Origin: Heliopora coerulea
Lineage: Eukaryota > Cnidaria > Anthozoa > Scleralcyonacea > Helioporidae
Reading direction: 5' to 3'
Assembly: GCA_030142905.1 (NCBI GenBank)
Contig: JASJOG010000052.1
Location: 1,321,001 to 1,385,000, forward strand
DNA: 64,000 nt
In this document: piece after piece, positions 18,617-32,000 of the stretch
How the letters are laid out: each line of letters opens with the position of its first letter
How positions within the stretch are numbered: position 1 is the stretch's first letter
Made by a program: the position numbers and the translations under genes
The notes under the pieces: generated by a model
The model's input: the letters and a program-made list of their open reading frames with translations, nothing else
Told to the model about the DNA's origin: nothing
Databases searched by the model: none

Positions 18617-19657
18617 CATGTTGGAATCATAAAAGCCAAAACACAGTAATAAATTACAACCTATGGTAAAACAGGGATCAGCATAATTTAGGCCTTTGGG
18701 AGGCAGGTCAAAATTTATTGTCCTGCCTTTCTTGCTGCAGTCATAAGTAGAGATAGAGACATTTGGGCCACTCCACCACCAATGGTAGACAAATCTTGCA
18801 GTTCAAAAAAGTAAACTCTTATGTATTGAGTGGAAAAAGTGGAATTAAACACCTGTGGTTACTCTGCTGATTAAAGTGACTGGGAGCCTAAAATATCTGA
18901 GTTCCCATATGAAAGGAATGAAACTTTTACTTATAAACATCTGGGATAGGTAACTTGTGTATTGACTAGAAAAAATCTTCATACTCCTTCAGGCAAATGA
19001 CTGATGAAGTTAAATCAACAAGTAAAGCACAATAAAACAAAGTAAATTTGAACATATCAGACATCTCCCAGACCCAGTGTACAGCAAGTTGAAAAACCAG
19101 ACCAAAATTTGTCCAGTTTTCCACATTTTGCTTCATTTTATAAATTAAAAACTCATTAGGACTAAGACATGTTGGGATCCCAGGATACCTTGCATTGTAA
19201 GTGGAGCTTGAAATTCTAGAGTAAGGTTGTTAGCCAGCCACTTGGAGGAATGCTGGATATACAATGGTATACAGCACAGCAATCCTGACTTATACATGTA
19301 TGTTTCAGTAAAGATCTTTCTTATGTTTTAAGCCAGTTTTCATGAAGTTTAGATTACTTTAGCATGTGTCCACTCTGTTGTTGAATTCATGTCATGTTTC
19401 CCAAACAATAATGAAGATATCAATCGATAGATGTTCTACTGTGTTCAAACTAAGAAACAATTTTGCAGCCTGTTTGCAACCACCTCAGTGACTCTTAAGA
19501 CTGTTATTATGACCAGCTTATAAGGGAACACCATTGAAAGTTAAAATCTGTGGTTTGCCCACAAATGCTGCTACAATGACTAGCACTTTTAAGGAAGTTA
19601 TTTAAGATCCTGACAATGTAAAGAAGATTTTACTCAATGTTCTATAGATGCACCTTT
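18617..19657. other. Intergenic spacer between convergent PEX10 and UBE2J2
   Basis: This is the 3'-3' spacer, holding the PEX10 poly(A) signal (18648-18653) and the UBE2J2 3' untranslated region. I see no coding or RNA gene. Confidence 0.65.
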
Positions 19658-22600
19658 CTAACTACTTCCTACAGCACGTATGACACACTTCACGGTGTAT
19701 GCAAATGCTGCAAATCCAATAATGACAACTATATTTGCAATGGTGCTGCCAATCATGCCTTCACCTTCACCTTGAACAGTTGATGTGGCATTGGGCTGAG
19801 AAAGTTGACCTTTTTTAAGCCCCTTGTTTCCAACTTGCAATTGCCTGTTCTTAATTTCCTTCAAGAATTAGCAAAGGAAACACCTTTAGTATTATATGGT
19901 AATTATCACCTGCTTTACTATTTTACCTTTATATTAATCTACAAAATAAATCCTGCTTTATTTGCTTATTCCTTATTATCACAGTGCAACCATGGCCTTT
20001 AAGTGTATGACTGGCCATGCTCCTACGTATATTTCATCCCAATTTATTAAACGTCAGGATATATCTAATCGTAACACAAGGAAATCCCAACGACTTAATA
20101 TTCCTCTTTTTAAAACGGCCACTGGTCAACGAACCTTTTACTATAGGACTGTTAGTATATGGAATTCTTTAGATGCCTCCTTAAAACTTTGTAAGTCAGT
20201 TAATTCTTTTAAACGATGCTTGAGACTGAAGTTACTGAACAAGTTTTTAAACAAATAGTTTACTTATTTAGAAATTATTTATATTTGTAATATTTGTAAT
20301 CATATTGTTATTTTAACATTTAGTTTTATATATAAATTATGTAATTATCTTTGAAAAGCCCCTTTGGGGAAAGATAATAAAGTATGTATGTATGTATTCC
20401 TCACCTCACAGATTTTTGGGAAAAGCTCACAAAATATAGGATCTTTAAGGTTGAATTCACCACTAGTAACAGCTAGCTGTCTTTTCTGGAAGTTTAAAAA
20501 ATATTCATGACAGATCTACAGCTAATGAAATTTCACTAACTGCAGATTGGGCACACAACATCATTATTGAAATAATATAATAGCTTGCTTGCCTGGTAAT
20601 CATGTGTCTCAATACTTCCTAATGTTGGAGATGTTTCTACCTGTAAAAATTTAATGAGTGGAAATTGTATCTTGTATCAGTATAACACATTTTCTTTGTA
20701 ATATCAACATCTGGCATATTTTTTTCTGATTCCCAGGGGCTCTTTGATAAACTCGAAATCAAAGGCTCTGGTAGAGGACTATGAGTAAGGTAAGTTCCAA
20801 GAGTCTGATATGATCAAGTCATAGAGCACTTCAAGCTTCCTCATTGTAATACTGGTGCTCTCTTCGAAGCCAGAAATGATTCTTGATAATATTACAATTA
20901 TCAGCAAGCTATCAGTATCTCAATTTTAAATCAGGAGACTGAAGTATGATACACATGATGGGAAATTTTCATCATCTTATGCCCCATTTACACAATACCA
21001 ATATGATTATCATACATGTGTTCATTCTGATGTACAGTATCCCATTAACTTACTGGTTTTTTCTAGGCATGTTTGGTAACATTAGAAAGTGAATTGAAAA
21101 CAGGAATCATGCCTTTAAGGCAACATTACATACACCAAGACGAACAATGATAAATGGGCAGTTCTCTCACCATAAAGCTAAGTAATCCTGTTAAAATAGT
21201 AGAGACTGACCAAGCTGGATTCCAAGTATCTGGATGGAAGTCACTGATTGATAAACATAATCTGAAAAGAATTTTAACACAGACCATCCTGATTTTTGAA
21301 TTCAATGATTAATTTCTCTAGATAATAAAGCCTGATTAGGCTTAGTGCAGACTTTCTGTAGTTGCTAGCTTTTGTTTATAAAAGTCAATTTTCCTGAGGG
21401 TTTCAACTTGTTCCCGAACTGTCTGTATCCTTGCTTTACATATGAAATGTGGTCTAGTTCGAGAGATTTGCTGACAAAATGAGCTTTCATACACAGGTAA
21501 AACGTGATGTTTACCAGTACTAATGACTTACCAGGCAGAAATTTTAATGAAGTAATAAAGGTAATAGTCCAGCTGAAAATCTGGTGATATATTGACATGT
21601 TTGAGAATTCATAGATTTCAGATAAAGTTTCACAATCAAATGACAAAACTGGGAAAAAAAAAGAGTTTGCTGCAGTAATTCAATGTTTTGCTCTTCAAAT
21701 AACTTTTTTCTTTTTTAAAACAACAGAATTAATTCAACAATGTATTAGGATTTTCCCCCTTGATAGTTAAATTTTGAGCTAGACTCTGATCTAAATAATA
21801 TATCTTTATATGAAAGGTATTGAACTACTGTAAACCTTATTTTAACCCATTCTTGCCTAGATGGGTTTTAGCAGACCCATAACTACATCCAAATAAATCA
21901 TCTAATTTAATTTAATAAATTTCCAATGTGCTATATAATAATAACATCTATATACAATAGAAAGTTAAAAATAAAAACACACTGTGGCCACTTATAACAA
22001 GGCAAAGCCCCAATCTAAAGCCAGTGACCATCTGGTGTACAGTATATAGCAATAATATAATAAAGCATTGACAGTTATTATGGCATTGATCTCTAAATCT
22101 GTCTTGCTGGGATTTTTGGGATTTACCAACACTAAAAGTTGCATTATAGCTGCTCTTCTCTTCCTTTAACAACTTTACAATATTATAACAACATTGTAAT
22201 TATAATATTATAATACCATTGTATATTTGCTGTTTTGTAATAATATTTCACACTCTGATGTTGCAAGATGCAAGGAAACAGTCAGTTCAATAAATCCTTT
22301 GTTTTATTTAATGGCTTTATTCTGTGTTTTATGCTGGGCATTAACATTTGTCCTGAGATTGTAAGTGGACATTCTGCTGAACTCTTTTGAGGTGGGAGCT
22401 CCCCATTTGACGAGTAAAATTGTCTGTTGTTAGCCACAGTAAAATCATACAAGTTTGACACTGCTGGGAAAGGGTTACCAAGGGATAACTCTTGTGAGGT
22501 GTGAGTCCCCCCCTTTGAAGAGTAAAATCGTCTGGCATTAACCAGGGTAAAATAATACAAATCTTATGCTGCCAGGAAAGGGTTAATGTCTAATCAGTTC

Positions 22601-23672
22601 CAAAGACATTACCTTGTATTAGTTTTAAAACGTCCACTGGGGGTAAGCATTAGAATCCTGGGTGGTCTGAATGGGAATTCTTTTGGAAATATCAGTTTGC
22701 CATGATAAAATCCTCCTTCATACGGTGTATTTTCTGGTCCCTTCACAACATAATGCCTGAAAGCAAGTAATAATCTTTTAGTAGCTGGAACAATAATTGC
22801 AATGAGAAGATCTAAGCCAGTTAACATGAAAAAAAAACCATTTTAATGCATTGAGGAGTCATTTTACCAGATCTTTCCACAACATTTGAAAAACATCTCT
22901 CTTTTGATTATCTGGTGACTAAAATAATGCATATTATTTTGTTTAGCCAGAGTGAACTGAAACGGAAGCTTTGTCAGTTATAAAATGCTGTTGGAAATGT
23001 TGCTGACTTAGGCACTTGAAGAAAACATAATTAATTCATTGGCTGTACAGTTTCAATGGAATTACAACTTCTGTTTTGTACTATTGCTTCAACTCTTCAA
23101 TCGTTAGTCGAGCTTCCAGTACAAGATAGAACTGCATATAAGAAGCGACTGATCCGTATATGTATTATATCTGACAGGAATAGTGTATAACTTCACTGTT
23201 CATTTCCTCAGGATGGTATTACAAGTAACATCACTGTGACTAACTCAGTTTAAGACATAACTTCACGTCTCAGAAATAACCATGGAGTTTTACTTTATCG
23301 TGCAACTATTGTAAAACAGCAAAACCTATCCGCGGTGATTTGCAAACTTCCCGATCTAACTCAACTTAAAATCAGTTGTGTTTAATAATTCTCCCGTGCA
23401 GGAATAAAAAAATTTACCAGTAAACAGTCATCATTACTGCAAATATTGTACACATCGTTATCCGATGCATCTTCAGACAGTATCTTATTCGAAAAAGAAA
23501 CACGCATTTGTTTAAATTAGTTTATGTCAGTAAGTCGAAAGGCCGAGTCTTACCATTCAAGAATGTTTGTTGGCAATGGTTCGGCGGTCACATAAGGAAC
23601 TGGATCTTTCTTGATTCGTAAATAATCTTGTTTTAGTCTCGAGGAGGCGGTTGCATGAATTCTCTTATTCAT
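19658..23672 (-). CDS. UBE2J2: Ubiquitin-conjugating enzyme E2 J2, tail-anchored ER E2, complete, 6 coding exons
   Basis: Minus-strand exons 23672-23554, 22756-22613, 21261-21171, 20640-20593, 20485-20405 and 19858-19658 (TAG) join in phase to 227 residues (about 260 in mammals). The UBC fold is clear: [44 protein letters not shown] and GRFKTNTR, then [17 protein letters not shown] with the catalytic Cys in LCLS. KRQLAV and [13 protein letters not shown] follow. The C-terminus has one hydrophobic tail anchor ([15 protein letters not shown]) before [13 protein letters not shown]2J2 is an ER-membrane E2 used in ER-associated degradation. The intron after exon 4 has a GC donor (CAG|GCAAGC). The intron before the last exon is filled by a LINE fragment. 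The linker between UBC core and anchor is shorter than in vertebrates. Confidence 0.94.
19880..20398 (+). mobile_element. 3' end of a non-LTR retrotransposon (RT C-terminal region), antisense in UBE2J2 intron 5
   Basis: The frame ending at 20258 reads [38 protein letters not shown] and KLLNKFLNK*. The APTYLS, RTFxYRTVxxWNSL and final basic helix are typical of the C-terminal part of LINE ORF2 in invertebrates. The 3' untranslated part ends in GATAATAAAG followed by a short (TGTA)n tail at about 20384-20397, as expected of target-primed insertion. It is 5'-truncated; the clade (L2/CR1-like or another) is uncertain. Confidence 0.82.
22380..22592. repeat. Two tandem units of the GAGTAAAA/CGTCTGGC dispersed repeat
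   Basis: Two ~110-bp units, each with GAxGAGTAAAATxGTCTG, then TTAxCCAxxGTAAAATxATAC, and ending GGAAAGGGTTA. Related single copies are at 14771 and 42187. They create low-quality open frames and lie in a UBE2J2 intron. Confidence 0.75.
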
Positions 23673-23975
23673 CGTTTTAAAAATGAGGGAAAAAAGAAAT
23701 TCAAGAACGTCACTTCGCTGAGAGACCTTCCGCCATTTTGTTGAGCTCGATATATGATAGGATTAGCCAGGATGACATGATTCCGAAAGACGCGATAACC
23801 TTAACTTTCGTGCTTCGGACTCACGATGTTTGATAAGATTTTATTCAATACTGACTCAGACACACTATGACCCAGCCTTTACTCAAAACTGTGTTCCAGT
23901 CATAACTCTAAAATGGATCTCAAGTGATCCAGGTTGTAGTCATCCTTCCATATTTACCGTAAGTCATTTTCGAAA

Positions 23976-24517
23976 TACCGTAATAATTCCATTAAGCCCT
24001 CCTTCTCGAATAAGCCCCCCTTTAGAGGTTGAATTTTTTAATAAGCCCCCCTCTCGAATAACACCCCCGTCAATATCCTGCCAGATTTAGTCAAAAAAGA
24101 CAACCCATTGATTATAAATTCTTTAGAATGTTTTTTTGCATGATCACACCTATGTCTAGTTTCATACAATTTAATTTAACAGCCTTTTTATCCAATTCAT
24201 TTTTGAGTTACTTGAAGACGTTTTTTGGGTCCTTTTTCAACGCATGGAGGATATTGTAGAGATTCGGATCGACCAGGAAGATATAGAAGGAACTGAAGAT
24301 ATTGATATTGATGTAGTTATAGACTAACGGACAGTTAACTTAAAAGTTTGATAAGTTGTTTTGGGTGACAAATCTTTTTTGAACATATTCTGCGTGTCGA
24401 ATAAGCCCCCCTCAGGAAAGTTGACTTTTGAATAAGCCCCCCTCTCGAATAAGCCCCCCTCTTGAACTTCTAGTTTTAAATAAGCCCCCTCGGGGGCTTA
24501 ATCGAATTATTACGGTA
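23976..24517. mobile_element. DNA transposon remnant with TA duplication and ~25-bp TIRs
   Basis: The left end TACCGTAATAATTCCATTAA and the right end (reverse complement TACCGTAATAATTCGATTAA) form terminal inverted repeats flanked by TA, consistent with the Tc1/mariner/pogo group. Internally, TAAGCCCCCCT units recur near both ends. A short acidic frame with stop (MEDIVEIRIDQED ... DIDVVID*, 24245-24328) could be a transposase C-terminal remnant. It lies about 300 bp upstream of the UBE2J2 start codon. Confidence 0.75.
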
Positions 24518-25988
24518 GGTGATCCATCCAATGCAGTTTCCTTGTGATGTCATTTCCGACAGTCTCCGGTCATTTCCGACTATCTCTCTAGGTTGCCATT
24601 GTTGCTGACTAAAACCAGCACGTTTTGGGGGGAAGCTTGGAGCCTAGTGTAGTGGCTGAAATAGTAGATTTTCCAGCTTTTTAACCTGATTTTGCCATGA
24701 CATCTGCCGATATTTTGGCGCAGTAACGACATTATATTAAGTTCTTCTAAATTCAAGAGGAAGAAAACATAGTTTTGGAATATTTTGGGATCGGTTTTCC
24801 GCTCAAAACTTGAGTGGGTTCCAGTATTAAAACTGACAGAGGACTTCATAAATCTTTGGTAGTGACTTCTCGTTTATAGTTTGGATTTAGGCCAGTTCTT
24901 GTTATTACGAAAGCTTTTGTTCCGCCGACTGTCGCTTCATATTGTGGATTTTGACTGTATGACAGGTGAAGTTTGGACTTATTTTGTTAAGATTGTCCGC
25001 AATGATGTTCAGTGTAAAGGAACTGTAGTAAAATGGATTACTGCTGTGTATTCAGTTCACATACCTAGTGATCATCTGCTATAGTTTATGTATGAATATT
25101 GACTGATTATTATAGGACCTAGTTGAAACTTTTTAGGAAGTTTTTATTAAATTTAAAATGTAGAATGCATGCCATTATGAAAATTTTATGGTTGACTGTA
25201 CCCAAGCATACAAACCCTACACTTAATCCTTAGCCTGGTCCTAATCATAACCCAGACTGTAACACTCTTATCCTAATGTGCCTAGACTGCAATTTAACAG
25301 ACACAAGTGTGTTGCTGACCAGTTACCATAGTGTCAGGGGTTGTATTTGGGTTAGTGAGCCTGCAGTATAGCCACTGCCATACTTGTGTCTGCAAAACTG
25401 CAGTTACACTGCTTATGCTAACTTTATGGCCAATCCTGTAACTAACCATAGTGCTAACTTCTAATGGAAAGCCAATAGAGTCAGGGAACTGCCAAAACTT
25501 GGGAGAGGAAATAGTGGCCCTTTGTCGTTATCACAAACTTTCTTTTAATTATATTGCAACATTATGTAGTGATAATGGAATATGATTGTGCATTGTCAGC
25601 CTACATTCACAGGCCTAAGGGGTAGTGGAAAATACTTGCAAAGGGTTTGAACTATAAATTTGGAAGACTAAATATGCTGGTATTAATAACATTGTTCTTT
25701 TCTAAGCTGTATGAATAATTTTGCTGAATAAAGCAGCTGTATCCCATATTGGTGAATTTTCCCCTGCCTTGACTATTTTTATTCCAGAATTCAAACAAAA
25801 GGTTAAAAAAAATTGTTGTCATTAAACAAAGGCTTATGGAATGAATTTGTTAAAATTGATTTCATCATTGTGAAATGCTCCCTATGTATTACTGTGCCAA
25901 ATTAGCAAGAAAAGTTTGACATTAACTTCATAATCTGCTTAATCTTTAACCTTTAATGATTAAATAGTTGTTGTTTTTTATTCTCTAG
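24518..25988. other. Region between the UBE2J2-side transposon and COPS7 exon 1
   Basis: The divergent genes UBE2J2 and COPS7 are separated by this AT-rich DNA. AG precedes 25989, 15 bp before the COPS7 ATG, so at least one non-coding COPS7 5' exon should lie in this stretch. 25190-25415 resembles a repeat also seen near 10190-10330 (ACTGCAGTTT, CxTAACCCTAAxxC). No other gene was recognised. Confidence 0.5.
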
Positions 25989-26003
25989 GTCAATCAGACT
26001 AGA

Positions 26004-29000
26004 ATGGTTGACAAAGAAGTCAAGTCTAATGTAAATCCACTGGAACAATTTCTTTTACTGGCTAAATCAGCGAGAGGAGCAGCCATTGTTAAGCTCATCA
26101 AGCAAGTTTTGGAAGCACCTGGGATCTATGTTTTTGGGGAGCTACTTCAAATGCCAAATGTTCAAGAGGTGACCATATCACAGTATTCCCATTAGGATTT
26201 TTAACAAGTCAGGGTTGTCACCATAGAAAAACTTAGGGCATGGAAAAACTTAGGGGCAGAGCAACTACATGTAAGAACAAGCAAGCATACAAGCATGTGA
26301 AAAATTTACATTAGCTAACAAAAGTAACCTCATCCTTCCCTTGATTCCATTAACTAGAACTTTATGGATTTTTCTTTGAAACAAGAAGACATATCTAAAG
26401 AACTGATGGTTCTTGAACCTGCATTGATTTGAAAAGACACCATTAGTGACAGGTTTTTCAAAAGTTTGAAAACCATAACATAGAGATAGTTGGTTATTTA
26501 TTAAATGTTTGACATGTAAACAAATCCCATTAAGTGGCATAGTTTTGTTTACATAACTAAATTACTGCCAGAACTTTGATTGGATTTTATGTTACAGGTT
26601 TTGAAAAGGATTAATTAGATCATTAGCCATTTGATTAGTGTGCATTAATCAGAAACTTGTCAAACTGTTTACCATAAGCTGGGTATTTTTAGGTGACTGA
26701 GAAAGCATCTCCTTTAGCATGGATACAAATTAAATAATACATCAGTGTATATTTGATAATGTTTAATGTTTTTGTTGTAGCTGGAAAGTAGTGATGGTTC
26801 TCCATACTGGAGACTTTTGAATATTTTTGCCTATGGAAATTATAGTGACTACAAAGGTAACAGCAGCCTTGTAGCTTTGTGTATTTAGTAGAATGGTGGT
26901 CCACAATACCTAAGTTAGTAAGTCTGATGACCTTGTGGCTCAGTTGTTGGTATGTTGAGTGGTATCGTCTGTAGTTCATTTGGTATAGAGTCTCAAAGAG
27001 GAGTGGCAAAGGTTGAGGGTTTGATGACTTAGTAGATCAGTGGTCAGCAAACTGTGGCCTGTGAGTCCATTTCATGTGGCCCACAAATAATTTTCCATGT
27101 GTAATGTTATTTGGCCCACCAACATGTTTCCCAGATGTTATTTCTCACTACCTGACTAGTCAAGTCTTGTACTCTAGTAGTCTAGTCTAGTAAGTGTAGA
27201 TGTAAACTTTACATCTACGTGAAAATTAAGTTATTAAAGTGACACGATATATCACTTTAATAATTTAATTTCAATTCTAAGCATTATGACCCCTTTGTTC
27301 CACTCACCAGTCTTACCTCAATGGCTAGATGACTAGAATGCTAGAATAATGCTAGATTACTTCTTTTTAATTTTAAATTTTCAAGCATCTGTTCAGGATA
27401 GTGGGTGACATAAAGTGTGGCCCACCAGCCCCTGGGAAATCATGGAATTGGCCCATTGGCCAAGTTGTTTGCTGATCCCAGTCGTAGATCAACTGGTATA
27501 ATGTTGATGTGGAGTATTGATAGTTACAGACTGGATGACCTTGTACCAGTACTTGAATTGGTAGGGTATTGGACTGAAGTATCCAAGGTTGTGGGTTATA
27601 TGACCTGGTAGTTTAGTTGCTAGGGTGTTGGAGGTATCAATCATAGGTTGTAGGTTGTATGACCTGGCAGCTCAGTTGGTGGAGTGTTGGACTGGAGTCC
27701 CTAGGTTGTGGCTTGGATAGTCATATAGAAGCTGTTACCAGTTGACAATTTGAGGTAATACGAAATGAAGCAAACTCCAAATACAGTATTAGCATCTTGT
27801 AAACCCAAGATTTGAGTTAAAAGGAACAAGATGAGCAAAAAAATGGTGATATTTCAATTTTATTCCAAAATCATTATCAAACCTACTAATCAAAACTACA
27901 TTTGACTCAAATCTATCTATAATCTAACCATAATCTACTTATATACCTATCTACCTATAACCTACCTGTCAAAACTACTTTTAACTCAAATCTTGGGTTT
28001 ACAAGATGCTAATATTCAGAGTTTGCCTTTTTTAGTATTAGTCATATAGATTTGGTAAAGTTTTGGAATGTGTAAGGTTGTGGATTTTGATAGTCTTATA
28101 CTTGGTTGGTAAAATGTCTTAACTGGTTCAGAAAGGTTGTAGGAAAGATGATATGATGTAACTTTGTTTATGCTACGTTAGTACACTCTGAATGTTTTCA
28201 CCAATATTTTGGTGCAGAGTGCAACTACACACAAAAGTAACTGTTTAAAATTGAGGTTTTCACTATTACAGCAAATAAAGATGTTCTACCTGAGCTCACA
28301 GCTGCTCAAACTATGAAACTGCAGCACTTGACAATAGTTAGTCTTGCATCAGAATCAAAGGTGAGATGTTTATAAGTGAACTCTGAAGTCTGGACCTTCT
28401 TGGCAGCTCAATCCATCAACTGTTTCACTCTGTGGATCTCAAATGTGATTTCTTTACCTTTTTCCTTTATAGTATATACCCTATAGTGTCCTCCTTAATC
28501 AGCTAGAAGTATCTAATGTTAGACAGCTAGAGGTAAGTCAGCCTGTACAATATTCCCCCCCCCCCCATCCCAAATCTGACAGAGTTGTGCACTCTCATTT
28601 GCCAGTGGGCAGGCTGATGTTTACTTGGGCACCAAAAGTCAGAAGTAGAACGTTCAGAAAAGGGAAAGATATGAGCCAAAACAGGTAGAAAAACAAATAT
28701 GCAGCTTCAACCCATACAGGCAAGGCTTTGGGCAAGGTTTTTCTGGTACATGGTTTAACTTTTCCTCCCAGGCTGCACCTTCAGGGTTTTATTCAGACAA
28801 CCTTCAGGCAATATTATTCTGCAAAGTGTAACTTCTACTTGAAGGTTGAAGGGTTAGGCATAACAGAGATCTTCAGAGATTGCCGGCACACCATCTGGAT
28901 GTAATGCTAATCCAGCCATAGTTTGAGAGTAATTGTTGGCACACAGCATATGACTGATACAGGCTGTAAATTTTTATAAAATGAACGATTGTATCTTTAG

Positions 29001-32000
29001 AAGGCCTTTTTTTGCATCAAATTTGTGAATGGCTTTAAAAGTGATATTGCTCAAAGGAGTCGTGATCATATTTACCGTGCCAATAACTCATGACAGGACC
29101 AAGATACTTGTTGCAATGTAGTAAAAAAACCTTTAATAATTCATGAGGACAATACAAAGGAAAATCATAACCGTGTCGTGTCTATATATGTGATAAAAAC
29201 ACGCTTACTTTTCTCCTCCAATTTCCTCGGCTTAGAAAACATTAATTTGCAAACTTTCTTCATGAATTACTGTATTAAGGGGTTTTTTTGGCCGTTCAAA
29301 AAACTCGCAATACGTGCTTTATAGGACCTAAAACACTCGGCTATCACCTCGTGTTTTATATCCGATAAAGCACTCCTGCTCGTTTTTTAAACATTACGTA
29401 AAATATATCGTGTTTTCTTAGGACTTAATTATAGAAGCCATCTATGCAGATATAATTCATGGAAAGCTAGATCAACAAAATAGCCAGGTGCGGAAATCTA
29501 TTTCTTGTCCTGTCAAATGGTCATTTCATAATAAGAGTGACTGAGAAATTCTGTTCCATTTCAGTTGGAAGTGGAGCACTCTATTGGTAGAGATATTAAA
29601 AAGGACAACGTTAATTCAATAGTTAGTATTTTACAAGAATGGTGAGTAACTGCGAGGATGTTCTGTTCGTTTACATTGCTGATCGACATGCTGACGGACC
29701 TAGTATACATTGCATAAATGTCACGTATCGTTAAACGAAGGAAATTTTTGGGTGTCAGCATTCTATATTCTGACATTTGAAAATTTTCTTTCATCGAATA
29801 TAAATAGAAAAACCGCTTAGACCGACAAAGTCTAAAAACCTAAATGACGTTGGCAAATGAGAAAAGTTTTGAAAACTTACGTGAAGTGAAAATACCTTAA
29901 GAACAACCCAGAAGACAAAAAGTAGCTTTGCAGAATGAAGGTGCTGAAGGATTTCCAAACTTTTCTAAGTCAAATGAAATGTCTGCGGAAACTTTAGGGC
30001 CAGAATGAAAACAAATTGCAGCCGACGTTGAGGACGACGAAGTATTTTCAGAGCAATCATATAGACTTCCAAGAACGCAATTTAACAAACTATTTATTAG
30101 CTGGGCTCATTCAGTTTGTACTAACGAAATATTGAACCTCTGTTTTTACGACGGCCCAATCGGTCGGATATTTCACTGGTGCAACCCTTGCTGTCGATCA
30201 ATAAGTAGTAATTATTATCGCGTATAACTTATTTGTGCTGCGTTTGCGAATTACTTGACTTAACATCTGTATTCTGCATATTTGTTGTTTATAAAGGTGT
30301 GATAGTTGTGAAACTGTTCTACATGGAATAGAGAAACAAATCCAACGGTCCAACAGCCACCGGGACAAGAAGAAAAAACAAAAAGCGCAGTTTGAATCAG
30401 AAGTTTGTTTACTCCTTCGTTCCCGTTCATGCCTCGCTTCCTTCCCTTTCTATTTTTACCTCCTCTCTTCGCTTCGTATTCTTCCTTCCTTTCCTTCATT
30501 CCTTTATTCTCCGTCCTTTTACTTTTTTCCCTCCTCCACTTCCTACTTTCCCTCCCCATCCTTCCTTCACTTCCTTCCCCTCCTCTACTTCCTTCCCTCC
30601 CGCCACATTCTCCCCTCCCTCCCTTCCTTCCTTCCTTCCTTCTTTCACTTCCTTTCCTTCACTTCCTTTCCTTCCTCCACTTCCTTCCCTTCCTCGCTTA
30701 ATCCCACCTTTTTCCCACCTTTCCTCCTCCCCTCGCTCCCTCTCATATTTCCTTTCATTTTGATTCCGTTTCTTTCCTTCTCATCATTTACCCTTCGTCC
30801 TCAGGTCCTTCCATCTTCCATTCATTCTATCTGTTTCGCTCGTTGGTCCAGTTTACTTTCTCTCTCCCATTAATGTTCCTTCTGTTCATTCTTCTCTCAG
30901 TTAGATAATCTCAAAACGGCTATCAAGGCGTCGACTTCCCAAGATATGGAAGATGACAGTACTTCGTCCGGCTCTATTTCCTATCCTTCTGAACGTTATC
31001 AAAAAATTTCTTCCACGACCAAAAGTAAAGGGTAAGAAAGACTTCGTGTTATTTGATCCATTAGTGTAAACCCTAGTGATGGTTCAGTTTTCAGCCTAAA
31101 TCTTACAGTCGGTTGGTTGAACCCCAGATTAGCCCTCAGACATTCTCAGGCGATAAAAGCTTTTTAATATCCAATCCAGCACTCTTCCAACTGAACTGAG
31201 AGATCATCTTTCCCACGACCCAGGTTTACTACTCTAATGCTACCCCTCACCGACAGAGCTATAAGGCTTTCTAATAGAGACCTTAAGCAATCGACGTTCT
31301 TGAGTCAAGGACGTCAGCCGGGAGATTTGATGAACAGGTGTTTTTACTGCTGCTCCCATCGGTTCATATCCATAATCGATATTAATCGCTGTCAACAATC
31401 GATTAATATCGATTAATCGTATTGAATAAATTAAATCATGACACGTCCACAGTGGTTTGCCCCTTCAAAGAAAGGAGTGTGTTTTAATGTTTTTAAAGTT
31501 TCCAAATTTTCCAGTAGAAAAACTCAAGGAAAAAACGTATATAATATAATTATATAAACACAGAGAAATAGGCTAAATAAAGAAATATGCACTTTTGCTG
31601 TCTACGTATTGTTTTTGTTTAAAAATAACAGTGCATCAACAACAGCTGGCTTAAGTGCTGCACGCTTCTTCGAGACCACAATTGACTGCAATGAGAGCGC
31701 AAGAATGCTATCTCGTCGCATTTTTTTCAATTCCAGAAAGAGAGTTCAGGTGAATATCATGCTGTGCGTGGTTGTTGTCGATGATCCGATTATTTTTAAG
31801 AATAATCGATTGCCAAAAAATTATCGATTAATCGGGAGCAGCATTAGGTGTTTTTGATATTTGGGCCATGTTTTATTTCAATAGAATATTTTTATGCGAG
31901 CAAAGATGATGAATAACTTAAAAATCCCAGGAGAGATAATAACATGTCTAATCAGTCAGTAAGCGGTGAACTTAACTGACAAATGTTGACGTTGTAGGAG

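Noticed and set aside
30392..30763. Pro/Ser/Phe-rich 123-codon frame
   Set aside because: Lies in the polypyrimidine tract of COPS7 intron 7.
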